Assembly (NCBI GenBank): GCA_011799875.1
Contig: CM022298.1
Location: 729,599,111-729,663,110 of the forward strand
DNA: 64,000 nucleotides
Reading direction: 5' to 3'
DNA from: Thinopyrum elongatum
Taxonomy: Eukaryota; Streptophyta; Magnoliopsida; Poales; Poaceae
Shown here: positions 45,746 through 56,319 of the stretch, piece after piece
Position numbering within the stretch: position 1 is the first letter of the stretch
How the letters are laid out: every line of letters starts with the position of its first letter
The notes under the pieces: generated by a model
What the model saw: the letters and a program-made list of their open reading frames with translations, nothing else
Database searches by the model: none
What the model was told of the DNA's origin: nothing
Program-made: the position numbers and the translations under genes

Positions 45746-48700
45746 TTATGCTTTTACATATTGCAACAATATCAAGTTTCCTCTCTGTGTGTTGAAAGTT
45801 CTGAAGTCATGCTTGTTTTACCTTCCTATGCTAGTTGATTCTTGCTCCCATAATTTGTTTGCTTACAAAATCCCTATGCATAGGAAGTGGGTTAGGCTTA
45901 AATGTGCTAGTCATATGCTTCATGATGCTCCCTCTATGTTTCATTTCTTATCTTTTATGTGAGCATCATTGAAATCATCATGCCTAGCTTGAAAGGCATT
46001 ATAGACAAGTGCTTATTGGGAGACAACCCAACACTTATACCTATTGTTTTTGTGTGTTCACATGATTAAGATATTGTATTAATCATGTTTTATATGTTTT
46101 CTTTCAATAAAGTGCCAATTAAGACCTTTGGGATAGTGTGGATGATAGACTTGATTCTGTGGAAAAACAGAAACTTTTGCTCCCAGTGCAGAAATTCTAA
46201 AAAACCATCATAGCATCAAAAGCTTCTGAATTTTTTTACAAATGATTGATATACAAATTTCCCACGTTTTCCTAAATTTTCAGAATTTTTGGAGTTGCAG
46301 AAGTGTGGTGGTTGTTCAGATCATTACAGACTGTTCTGTTTTTGACAGAATCTACCTTGTTTGCATAGTTTGCTTGTTTTAGCATTTCCATAGCTTATAT
46401 TAAGTGATATAAATTGTGGAAATGATAGAGTACAGTAGGCTTTATGTGAGAACAATTTTTGATCTTGTCTTGACAGTACCAAAGTGAATGATTTGCTCTT
46501 TATCATAATAACCTATTTCACGAAGTTCCGTTATGTTTTGTGTGATTGAAGTTTTCAAGTTTTGGGTGAGATATCGATATGAGGAGAATAAGGAGTGGCA
46601 AGACCCTAAGATTGGGGATGCCCAAGGCACCCCAAGGTTATATTCAAGGAATACCCAAGTAACTAAGCTTGGGGATGCCCCGGAAGGCATCCCCTCTTTC
46701 GTCTTCAACATTATCCGGAACCTCACTTGGGACTATATTTTTATTCATCACATGATATGTGTTTTGCTTGGAGTGTCATTTTATTTGAGTTGTATTTTCT
46801 TGATGTTAGTTAAAATAATGTTTTGTACCCTTTAGTTAAATAAAAGTGTCAAATATAGCCTTTACCTTGCTCAATTTGCAAGTGAATGAGTTGCTGTTTC
46901 AAAACAGAAAGTTTGCTGTTAGTGCAAAAATTCACTAGAAAAGTCAGTATGTTAGAAAATCTTCAAATTTTGACACAGAATGCTCTTATACATTCTATAC
47001 AGTGTGGTAAAGTTTTAGAATTTTTGGATTTAATTAAGTATGGATCTTGCTGCATCCTTACAGACTATCCTGGTTAGACAGATTGGTGTTATGTTTGCAT
47101 TGTTTGCATATGTTGGCTTGTTTAATGGTTCCATTTGAGGATAGGAGTATTACACATGAAGAGGCATTTATTATGCAATGTTAAATTATAATTTTAGTTA
47201 TTTTTTATAGTAGAGAATGATAAGGTTTTGCATTGATTTATACTAACTTATCTCATGAGTTCTTGTTGAGTTTTGTGTGGATGAAGTTTTTGAGATTTAG
47301 AAGAACCGTGATATAAGAAGAATTAAGGAGACACAAGAGCTCATACTTGGGGATACCCAAGGCATCCCAAGAAAATATTTCAAGAAGTCTCAAGCAACTA
47401 AGCTTGGGGATGCCCCGGTAGGCATCCCACCTTTCTTCTTCAATAACTATCGATCAGTTTTCTTTGGGCCTAAGTTTTTACTTTTTCACATGAGTTGTGC
47501 TTTACTTGGTGTGTCCTTTTATTTCCCTTTTTCTTTCTATTTTAATAAGATACATAGATCTGAAATCATTGAATGAGAGAGAGAGTCCTCCCGTAGCTAC
47601 TTAATTGTTTGACTACTCATTTGATCTTCACATAACTTTTTGGAGTAGTTTGTCATTTGCTCTTGTGCTTCACTTTTATCCGATGAGTAAATTGTGAAAT
47701 AATTGAATATCATAAAGTTGAAATTATATGTGCTTCATATGCTTGTATCATTCCTAGTAGTAGCTTCACATTGAGTTTAGATGGTGAAATCTTTTGAAGC
47801 TTGACAATCACAATATTGGTCATACAAGCAATTCATGAATGAGTAGTATGAGGAAGAGAACTTTCACATATAAATATATTATCTTGGACATCTTTTATGA
47901 TCGTGAATAATCATTAATTATTTTCAAACTTGAGCAAATTAGTTGAAGTTGGACAAGGAAGACAATGTAATGAGTTATGTTTGGATATATTTGCATAGAA
48001 GTTATATTGTTATGGATCCTCCAACATGTGGTGCTTGCTTAGGATCTTTTGCTAGCCAAAAATTCGCACTAAGTAGAGATACTACTTGTGCATCCAAAAA
48101 CCCTTAAACCTATGGATTGAATAAGATCCTTCAAGTAAGTTGTCATCGGTGTAAAAAGCAATAATAATTGCTCCTAAATTAAATATTATATTTTATTGTA
48201 AGGGAAAGTAAGCATGGTACGAACTTGTGATGGTGAAGAATAAAAGCGACAGACTGCATAATAAAGGTTGCTATCACAAGAGGCAATATCACATGATGTT
48301 CCTTTGCATTAAGAGTTTGTGCATCCAAAAACAAAAAGTGTATGACAACCTCTGCTTCCCTCTGCGAAGGGCCTATCTTTTACTTTCATGTTATTTACTT
48401 TTATGCTATTTACTTTCAAGTTGAGTCAATTCCTTATCCCAACCTATTCTCTAGTTGGCAAGCATCATGTGGTGGGGAAAGATCTAGGCACATATGACCA
48501 GTCAAATATATTTGATCATGAATTATTATTGTCGACTATGATAAATGAGTTGGGAGGCGAAACATTATGCCCCTATCTTTCTCTGTGTTCGATGGATGCC
48601 ATTTGTTCTGAAAATATGCTTTGAGTACTAGAAATCATGGAAGACTAAATGATAATTGAGTATGTGGAGCTCTTTCCTAGACTTTGTTGAATAAAGTTGA

Positions 48701-48918
48701 ATTGCAATTGCTTGTTGACTAAGAACATAGGTTGTTGAGTTTCAAGAGAATGCATTGTTTGAACCATAACATGTGAATTAGTTGCTACTTGGTCAAGATG
48801 AGTTTTATGAGAAATAGTTGCTATTATGATGCTAGAGAAAGTGATTGAAATTATCATTGATCAAACTTATGCACTATGCTAGCATTCACACTTCATAAAT
48901 TATTTCTTCTATCATTTA
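45746..48918 (+). other. G3 non-coding 3' interior
   Basis: About 3.2 kb with no supported gene. Hairpins GGGGATGCC/GGCATCCCC at 46671-46694 and GGGATGCC/GGCATCCC at 47407-47428 correspond to those of G2. Confidence 0.75.
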
Positions 48919-48956
48919 CCTACTCGAGGACGAGAAGGAATTAAGCTTGGGGATGC
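48919..48956 (+). promoter_or_regulatory. G3 polypurine tract and AGGA-loop hairpin
   Basis: CCTACTCG-AGGA-CGAGAAGG (one stem mismatch) is followed by AATTAAGCTTGGGGATGC, which abuts the LTR at 48957. Spacing from the stem to the LTR is 18 nt, as in G2. Confidence 0.75.
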
Positions 48957-49514
48957 TGATACGTCTCCAATGTATCTATAATTTATGAACTATTCATGCC
49001 ATATTTATGACAATTCTATATCATTTTGGTATGATTTGATTAGAACTAACCCGAACTGATGTTGTTTTCAGCAGAACTACCGTGTTGTTGTTTTTGTGCA
49101 GAAAAAAAAGTTCTCGGAATGCAACGAAACTTTTGGATGATTTTTTATAGAAGAAAAGAGACCCCCGAAGCTTCACAGAAGGACTAGAAGAGCCACGAGG
49201 TGACCACACAGCACCTGGGCACGCCCCCCTGGGGCGCGCCCAGGTGCCATGTGGGCCACTCGTAGCCCCCCTTCGCATGAAATCAACGCCAAAAAATCCC
49301 ATATATATAGAAACTCCCCAAAGTTAACGTAGAACTTGTACTCCGCCGTCGGACGCCTCTGTAACCACGAAAAACCAATCTAGACCCTGTTCTGGCACCC
49401 TACCAGAGGGGAAATCATCACTGAAGGCCATCTTCATCATCCCGGCGGTCTCCATGATGAGGAGGGAGTAGTCCACCCTCGAGGCTAGGGGTATGTACTA
49501 GTAGCTATGTGTTT

Positions 49515-49552
<38 letters not shown>

Positions 49553-50616
49553 TCTTGAGATGACACGATCTTGATGCATCACGAACTTTTTTGATATAGT
49601 TGGATCATATGATGTTTCTCCCCTCTCTTACCTTTGTTGTGATGAATAGAATCTTTTCCCTTTGAAGTTTTGGTCTTATCGGATTGAATATTCAGATTTG
49701 GGAAGACTTGATGTATGTCTTGCATAATGAATACCCATGGTGACAATGGGGTATCATATTGATTCACTTGATGTATGTTTTGGCACTCAACTGGCGGATT
49801 CCCGAGGTGACATTGGGGTAATCTATGCATAGGGGTTGATGCATGTTTTCATTACCTTTTCTCTGATAGAAACTTTGGGGTCTCATTGGAGTTCTTTGTT
49901 TGGATTGAATATTATGATTATGAAGTTGTTTGATGCATATCGTATAGTCAACTCACGGATACTTGTGGTGACATTGGAGTATCTAGGTGACATTAGAGTT
50001 CGTTGATGTGTGTCATATGGTGCTATTTTAGTACGAACTCTAGGGCTGTTTGTGACACTTATAGGAATAGCCCAATAGATCGATCAGAAAGAATAGCTTT
50101 GAGGTGGTTTCGTACCCTACAAACAATTTCTATCTTATGTTCTCCGCTAATAGGAACTTGGGAGTGATTCTTTGTCGCACATTGAGGGCTAATTATATGA
50201 TCCAATTATGTTAGCACTGTTGAGAGATCGCACTAGCTAAAGTATGAACCCTAGGCCTCATTTTCAAGCATTGCAATACCATTTGTGCTCCATTTTATCT
50301 TGTACTACCTTGCTGTTTTTATTTATTCAGATTATAAAAATATATTTCTATTATCCATACTACACTTTTATCATCATATCTTCGCCGAACTGGTGCACCT
50401 ATACAATTTGCCATTGTATTGGGTGTGTTGGGGACACAAGAGATTTCCTGTATTTGATTACAGGGTTGCTTGAGAGATAGCATCTTCATCCTACGCCTCC
50501 CACGGATTGATAAACCTTAGGTCATCCACTTGAGGGAAAATTGTCACTGTCCTACAAAACTCTGCCCTTGGAGGCCCAACACGAGTCTACAAGAAAAAGT
50601 TCCGTAGTAGACGTCA
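48957..50616 (+). repeat. G3 3' LTR
   Basis: 1660 bp. GC palindrome at 49212-49246 (one stem mismatch), TATATATA at 49302-49309 (56 nt downstream), and a (CT)16 run at 49517-49548. Confidence 0.92.
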
Positions 50617-51165
50617 ACACACCACTACTTCAACACCACTGCGCTCATGACTAACTCGGTGCCTCCTTGCACCCATGGCTCCTCGGAGACTTCCTTGATA
50701 CCGGCTACCCCAACGCGACATCGACCACGACATTCTTCGCATGGATACCTCGTCACGACTACACCACCCCCGCTCTCAGCTCCCTCGACAACGGCACAAA
50801 GGGCTACCACCTCGCTTGAGCAACTCGACGACTTCCTCTACAGTCCATGCGTCCGCTACGCGACACCGTCCACGAAGCTCCCGCTGCGACTGCAGGGGAT
50901 GTCAACCCGTCGGCTGCTATTCTCTTCAGTCTGACGGTCCACGATGCTCCTGTTGTTCCCAACGCTACCACTACGACTGTGGGGGGATGTTAGAGATATA
51001 TTTGGGTTACATGTATTTGGTAGTCTAGGATTTGTAATCCGTGTCCTACCTTATCTCCCGGAGAGGCTTCTTGCCCTCCAAGTCTTCTACTCAATATATA
51101 CTCACCCTCGAGGCTCAATAATACATCCATCATATTCTTCCAATCCCTGTCTCTCCCGTATAACA
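50617..51165 (+). mobile_element. Copia-like fragment, right part with short 3' LTR
   Basis: A purine tract (TGTGGGGGGA) is followed at 50988 by TGTTAGAGATATATTTGGG; a 178-bp unit ends CCCGTATAACA at 51165. TG...CA ends with a purine tract before them are what a small copia 3' LTR should look like. The 5' LTR is not in the window. The preceding 370 bp (50617-50987) have no recognisable domain. Confidence 0.6.
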
Positions 51166-52324
51166 CTTGGCACAAACACTAACTAAAACATAAAACACAA
51201 TCATAACAGAAGTTATAATTACGCAAACACACAAAAACAGAAACAAAAAGTAAAAAGTAAAAATTTATTTTATTCATTGGGTTGCCTCCCAACAAGCGCT
51301 ATTGTTTTATGCCCCTAGCTAGGCATATTGCATACTTTTCAAGTATTGTCATCTTTGGTTTCCAGCTCCTCAATCACACAACCATTTATTTTAGGAGATT
51401 CAACATGCGAATTTCTCAAGATGACACTCCTAGGCACAAAATTAAATTTTTTGCTCTTATAGATAGGTTCCTTTATCACATCAACAAAATTGGGGTGCAC
51501 ACTAATCATTTTAAGATCTTCATTACCCTTAGTAGAGGAAGCACCATTGGTTTTAGGATCATACATAAACTTGCAATTTTTATTAGAAAGAGTTCTACCA
51601 ATATACTTATCAGAAGAAAAGGCCGAGCCCAACTTTTCAATAATTTCTTCCAACTTAACGATTCTAGCGGGACTTTGTTCTAATTTTTCGTTGATCACTG
51701 ACTCCTTTTCCTTCAAGGTTTTCAATGTAATTCCTACGTTAGAACCAAGTTGAGTAATGTGATTATGGATTTTTTATCTAAATTCTCAAAGTGTTCGATA
51801 GTTGGTATTTCATTTTCAATAGATTATAACCTTTGCATAACATGTTCCAAGGTGAAAGTTGTTTCATTAATAGTAATAGGAGGTGATCCCACTAAATTTC
51901 CCATGGCATACAAAGCATCAGTAGAGGGACACATCAAGAAATTCCCTCCAGTAATAGTGTCAAGCACAAATCTATACCAAGTAGTGATGCCCAAATAAAA
52001 ATTGTGAAGAAGAATGGTAGTGGATCGCTTACGGGTTGATCTATTATGAGCATCGCAAATCCTATACCAAGCATCTTTTAAATTCTCTCCTCCCCTTTGT
52101 TTAAAATTAAGAACTTCATTTTTAGGAGTACACGTAACAAGGGAAGAACTACCCATAGCTATGAAACAGACGAACAAGAAAGAGGCAAAAAGAAAAATAT
52201 TTTTTTATTTTTGTAAAACCTTTTTTAGAAGTGGGGGAGATGAAAACGAGAGGCAAAGGCAAATAAAGTAAATGCTAGGAGATGAGAGTTTATGCTTAGC
52301 TACTTGATAGTTGTTGATGATGTC
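51166..52324 (-). pseudogene. G4 gag-like gene, disrupted
   Basis: On the minus strand a 117-codon frame (51824-52177) contains ENLKDAWYRICDAHNRSTRK, HNFYLGITTWYRFVLDTITG and FLMCPSTDALYAMGNLVG. This is the Athila-type gag core around the major homology-like region. The frame breaks, and 51339-51725 continues in another frame with a coiled-coil-like stretch (ARIVKLEEIIEKLGSAFSSD). No protease or RT follows. Gag would assemble the particle; this copy cannot. Confidence 0.75.
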
Positions 52325-52342
52325 TCCCCGGCAACGGCGCCA
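52325..52342 (-). other. G4 primer binding site, perfect tRNA-Asp match
   Basis: On the minus strand TGGCGCCGTTGCCGGGGA, all 18 nt complementary to the tRNA-Asp(GUC) 3' end. Confidence 0.9.
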
Positions 52343-52354
52343 GGATTTTTTTTC

Positions 52355-53921
52355 TAATTGCTTGTAGCTTGCGTTGGTATTTCCCTGAAGAGGAAGGGAT
52401 GATGCAGCACAGCAATGGTAAGTATTTCCCTCAGTTGTGAAACCAAGGTTATCAATCCAGTAGGAGAACCAAGCAACAACTCGTGAGCAGCACCTGCACA
52501 CAAGCAAACAACTCCTCACACCCAACGCGAACGAGGGGTTGGCAATCCCTCGACGGTAAAGTGCAAGATTAAATTGTATGTGATAGAGTAATAGATCAAA
52601 CAAAAATACAAAATAAAATAAATAATAAAAAAGTGCAGAAAGTATTTTTAGGATTTTAATGTATGATAAAAGTAGACCCTCGGGCCATAGTTTTCACTAG
52701 AGGCTTCTCTCATAGAAATAGCATATGGTGGGTAAACAAATTACTGTTGGGCAATTGATAGAAAGGCTAATAATTATGACGATATCCAAGGCAATGATCA
52801 TGTATATAGGCATCACGTCCGAGACAAGTAGACCGAAATGATTCTACATCTACTACTATTACTCCATACATCGACCGCTATCCAGCATGCATCTAGAGTA
52901 TTAAGTTCATAAAGAACGGAGTAACGCCTTAAGCAAGCTGACATGATGTAGACAAGATAAACTCACGCATGAATAAACCCCATCTTTCTACCCTTAGTAG
53001 AAATGATACATATGTGTCATGTCCCTTTCTGTCACTGGGTTTCAGCACCGCAAAATCGAACCCATTACAAAGCACCTCTCCCATTGCAAGACAAATCAAT
53101 CTATTGGGCAAAAGCAAATCAATAGATCGGAGAGAAATATGATGCTATAATAATCATGCATAAAAGAGTTTAGAGAAATCTCAAATAACTTAAATAATAT
53201 TCATGGATAGATCTGATCATAAACTCATAATTCATCGGATCCCAACAAACCGATCGCACAAAGTGATTACATCGGATAGAACTCCAAGAACATCGAGGTG
53301 AACATTGTATTGAAGATCAAAAAGAGAGAAGAAGCCATCTAGCCACTAACTATGGACCCGAAGGTCTGTGGTAAACTACTCACACATCATAGGAAGGGCA
53401 GCAAGGTTGATGTAGAGCCCCTCCGTTGTTGATCCCCCCTTCGACGGAGTACCGGAAAAGGCCTTCAGATGGGATCTCTCGAGAACAGAGGCTTGCAGCA
53501 GCGGAAAACGTATTTTGTGGACTCCTCTAGTGGTTTCCAGATTTATGGGAATATATAGCGGAAGAATTAGGTCAAACAGAGCTAGGGGGCCACAAGGCAC
53601 CTGGGCGTGCCAGCCCCCCTGGCACGCCCAGGTGGCTTGTGGCCACCTCCCAGGGTTTCTGGCTTCCTCCCGAAACTTCAAGCGTCATATTATCTAGAAA
53701 AAAATCTCCAAAAATTTTGTGGCATTTGGACTTCATTTGGTATTGATTTTCTGTAAAACAAAAAGCAGACAAAAAACAACAACTGGCACTGGGAACTAAG
53801 TTAATAGGTTAGTCCCAAAAAATGATATATAAATGATTGTAAAGGTATATAAAATATCCAGGATTGATAATATAACAACATGGAACAATAAAAAAATTAC
53901 AGATACGTCAGAGACGTATCA
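52355..53921 (-). repeat. G4 5' LTR (right side)
   Basis: 1567 bp. GC palindrome CACCTGGGCGTGCC-agcccccct-GGCACGCCCAGGTG (53598-53634), perfect 14-bp arms. The TATA box (53551-53557) lies 41 nt away on the minus-strand downstream side. The inner terminus has mutated from TGATTGC to TAATTGC. Confidence 0.92.
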
Positions 53922-54612
53922 GTAATCATGTGAATTTGGTATTTGTTCGATATTTTGATGATGTGTATGTTGTATTTCTTCTAGTGGTGTCTTGTGAACG
54001 TCGACTACATGACACTTCACCATATTTGGGCCTAGAAGAATGCATTGGGGAGTAGTAAGTAGATAATGGGTTGCTAGAGTGACAGAAGCTTAAACCCTAA
54101 TTTATGTGTTATTCCGTAAGGGGCTGATTTGGATCCATATGTTTCATGCTATGGTTAGATTTATCTTAATTCTTCTTTTGTAATTGCGGATGCTTGCGAG
54201 AGGGGTTAATCATAAGTGGGAGGTTTGTACAAGTAAGAACAGCACCCAAGCATCGATCCACCCACATATCAAATTATCAAAGTAGCGAACGCGAATCAAC
54301 TAAACATGATGAAAGTGACTAGTTGAAATTCCCACGTGTCCTCGAGAACGTATTGCCTATTATAAGAAATCGTTCTAGCTTGTCCTTTGCTATAATTAGG
54401 ATTGGGCCACCTTGCTGCACATTTTTTGCTGTTACTACTTGTTACTTGTTACGAATTATCTTGCTATCAAATTATTAGTCACCTACAATTTCAGTGCTTG
54501 CAGAGAATACCTTGCTGAAAACCGTTTGTCATTCCCTTCTGCTCCTCGTTGGGTTTGACACTCTTACTTATCGAAAGGACTTTGATTAATTCCCTATACA
54601 TGTAGGTCAGCA
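53922..54612 (+). repeat. Old LTR fragment of the G1 family, part 2
   Basis: It resumes the LTR split at 38383 with GTAATCATGTGAATTTGG and ends TGTAGGTCAGCA, matching the G1 LTR end TGTGGGTCATCA. It is more diverged than either G1 LTR. Confidence 0.88.
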
Positions 54613-55080
54613 CTGTACTTGCACCAGGTTCTCTCTTTGTACATATTTCATGATCTAAGACCCTAGGTACATATCTTTTCTTGGCGAAATCCACGAGCGT
54701 ACTTACCAACAGACTACATAATTTTTTGTGTAGTAAATGTAGAAACAATTTTTATTGGATGTACATACACTTATAAAGTTCATGAACATCTGAAGTACAT
54801 GAAGGTTTATTTTGAAAACATCTGAACTATTCATGTGATAGTGACTAATGTTAATAGTGCAACCGATAAGTACAATCTTAATTTGTGTTCCATTTGTTGC
54901 ATATGATGGCTATACATATAGGCTTTCTTGAATAGACTTAATTTATAAACGCGGCCTCCTCAGAATCGAATGACACCACAAAGATGATGCCTGAGTGTGG
55001 TCCTAGGTGCATACCATCAATATGACGAGTCAGAAACAAAATTGAATCTAAATGATAGCGGCTCAGAAAAATATATTTAT
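54613..55080. other. Unassigned non-coding sequence
   Basis: AT-rich. Nothing recognisable apart from possibly being the interior of the Helitron that ends at 55113. Confidence 0.4.
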
Positions 55081-55114
55081 GGTCCCGTTGCAACACACGG
55101 GCCTATTTGCTAGT
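55081..55114 (+). mobile_element. Probable Helitron 3' terminus
   Basis: Hairpin CCCGT-tgcaacac-ACGGG (55084-55101), flanked by GG/CC that can extend the stem. Eight nt later comes CTAG (55110-55113) and then T. A 3' hairpin followed within about 10 nt by CTRR and a host T is the Helitron signature. The 5' TC end was not found. Confidence 0.5.
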
Positions 55115-56318
55115 ATATCGTAAAGATCAAAGTACAGGTCGTGTAAGGACCGACATGACAAAACTGAAAAGATAGCAGAACATCTCTGAGTTTGACACCA
55201 ACGCCCGTCACCTGCCTACGGCACCACCACAGAAACCACCGAAGAAAAGAATAACGGATCACCTCCTCACCCGAGCTCGACGTGGCTCCATCGCTGATAT
55301 GCAGCTTTGCGGACCTCCAAGGTGGCTCATCAAAAGTGAAGCTCTTGCCGTTGAACGAATCAGACCGGAGCAACACCTAGAACACGCCATCGAACTCCAG
55401 ATCTAGCACCCCACCATGACTAAGACGCCGATGGAGGGAATCATACCTGCCATCCACGAACCACGAACCCAACACATGTTCCGTCTTCCAGATGTCGTCG
55501 ATGCAGACCACAATCTGCATCCGCTCCTGGACTACCTCCCAAGCTCCCCGCTGACGCTGGAGCAAACGTCGTCGCAACGGCGGAGCCCGAGGACACAGGT
55601 CCACCACGAGGATGCCGCAGTAACGAAGGTGCCTAACAGTGGGCTTTTGAGCCTTTTTATTTGTCTATTCATCTGGCGTTAGCAGCTTGATGGGGTCAGT
55701 CTTCATTTTTTATTGGGATCAGCCATAATATGTCGTACATAACATGCAGGTAGGTGGCAAATTTCATTGGATTCATTTGAATCCAATGCCACAACGTTGT
55801 CTCCGCCCCTGCCGCCAGTCAAGGTCCGCTCCTCTCCTATGCTTTGCTGCTTATTACTACCATTTTTTTGGTTTCCGTTCTTGCCAATGTGTCACCTTCT
55901 TGTTTGAACGTGGCTTTATTAACCTATTTCCCCCCTCCAATCTCAAGGGGAGCGCGAAACAAGAAGGCGCCCACATTTCATCTCTGATTGGAGCAGGAGC
56001 AGCGGCACCAAATCTCTCATCTGAAGGTGATATTGAGGTTTTCCTTTATTTGCCTTCAGGCTCGTCCCTTTGCCAAGATCCTTCACTCTGCTGCAACCCT
56101 GCCCCAAGGCCAAGTTACTCCAGTGGCCTCCACACCTCTTCTCCTCTCAAGTGATTACTTTTCCTCTGTATGTATGTATGTATGTATGTATGTATGTATG
56201 TTGGGGTATTCAGACCATGTTGGATCATCGTTTTAGCTAAGCTAGATTTATTCTCACCTGTTTTGTTTGAGATTTACCCACTTTAGATGTATGCTTACAA
56301 ATGCATCTTTTTGTGTTC
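55115..56318. other. Unassigned sequence with short frames and a TATG microsatellite
   Basis: Minus-strand frames at 55110-55376 and 55377-55607 have ordinary amino acid composition but no motif I know. A palindrome TTGGATTCA-tt-TGAATCCAA lies near 55768-55787. (TATG)n covers 56167-56201. Confidence 0.4.
56167..56201 (+). repeat. (TATG)n microsatellite
   Basis: About 8.5 TATG units. Confidence 0.95.
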
Positions 56319-56319
56319 T

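Larger units (their letters stand above)
42364..50616 (+). mobile_element. G3: second copy of the G2 non-autonomous gypsy family, plus strand
   Basis: LTRs start TGATAAGTCTCCAACATATC or TGATACGTCTCCAATGTATC and end GTAGTAGAC(A/G)TCA. The interior has a decayed homologue of the G2 ORF, the same hairpins and the same polypurine word. The flanks are GCGCA on the left and ACACA on the right. These could be one 5-bp duplication altered by two G-to-A changes, but that is not proven. Confidence 0.9.
38384..53921 (-). mobile_element. G4: gypsy-type LTR retrotransposon, minus strand, containing other elements
   Basis: LTRs on the minus strand start TGATACGTCTCTGACGTATC (right) and end near TTACACGCAATCA (left). 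Perfect target duplications GTAAT at 38379-38383 and 53922-53926. The primer site matches tRNA-Asp exactly. After removing nested sequence, the interior is only about 1.8 kb, with a broken gag-like gene. It is non-autonomous or heavily deleted. Confidence 0.92.

Noticed and set aside
52323..52345. Perfect tRNA-Asp 3' end complement
   Set aside because: Same reason: a primer site next to an LTR.
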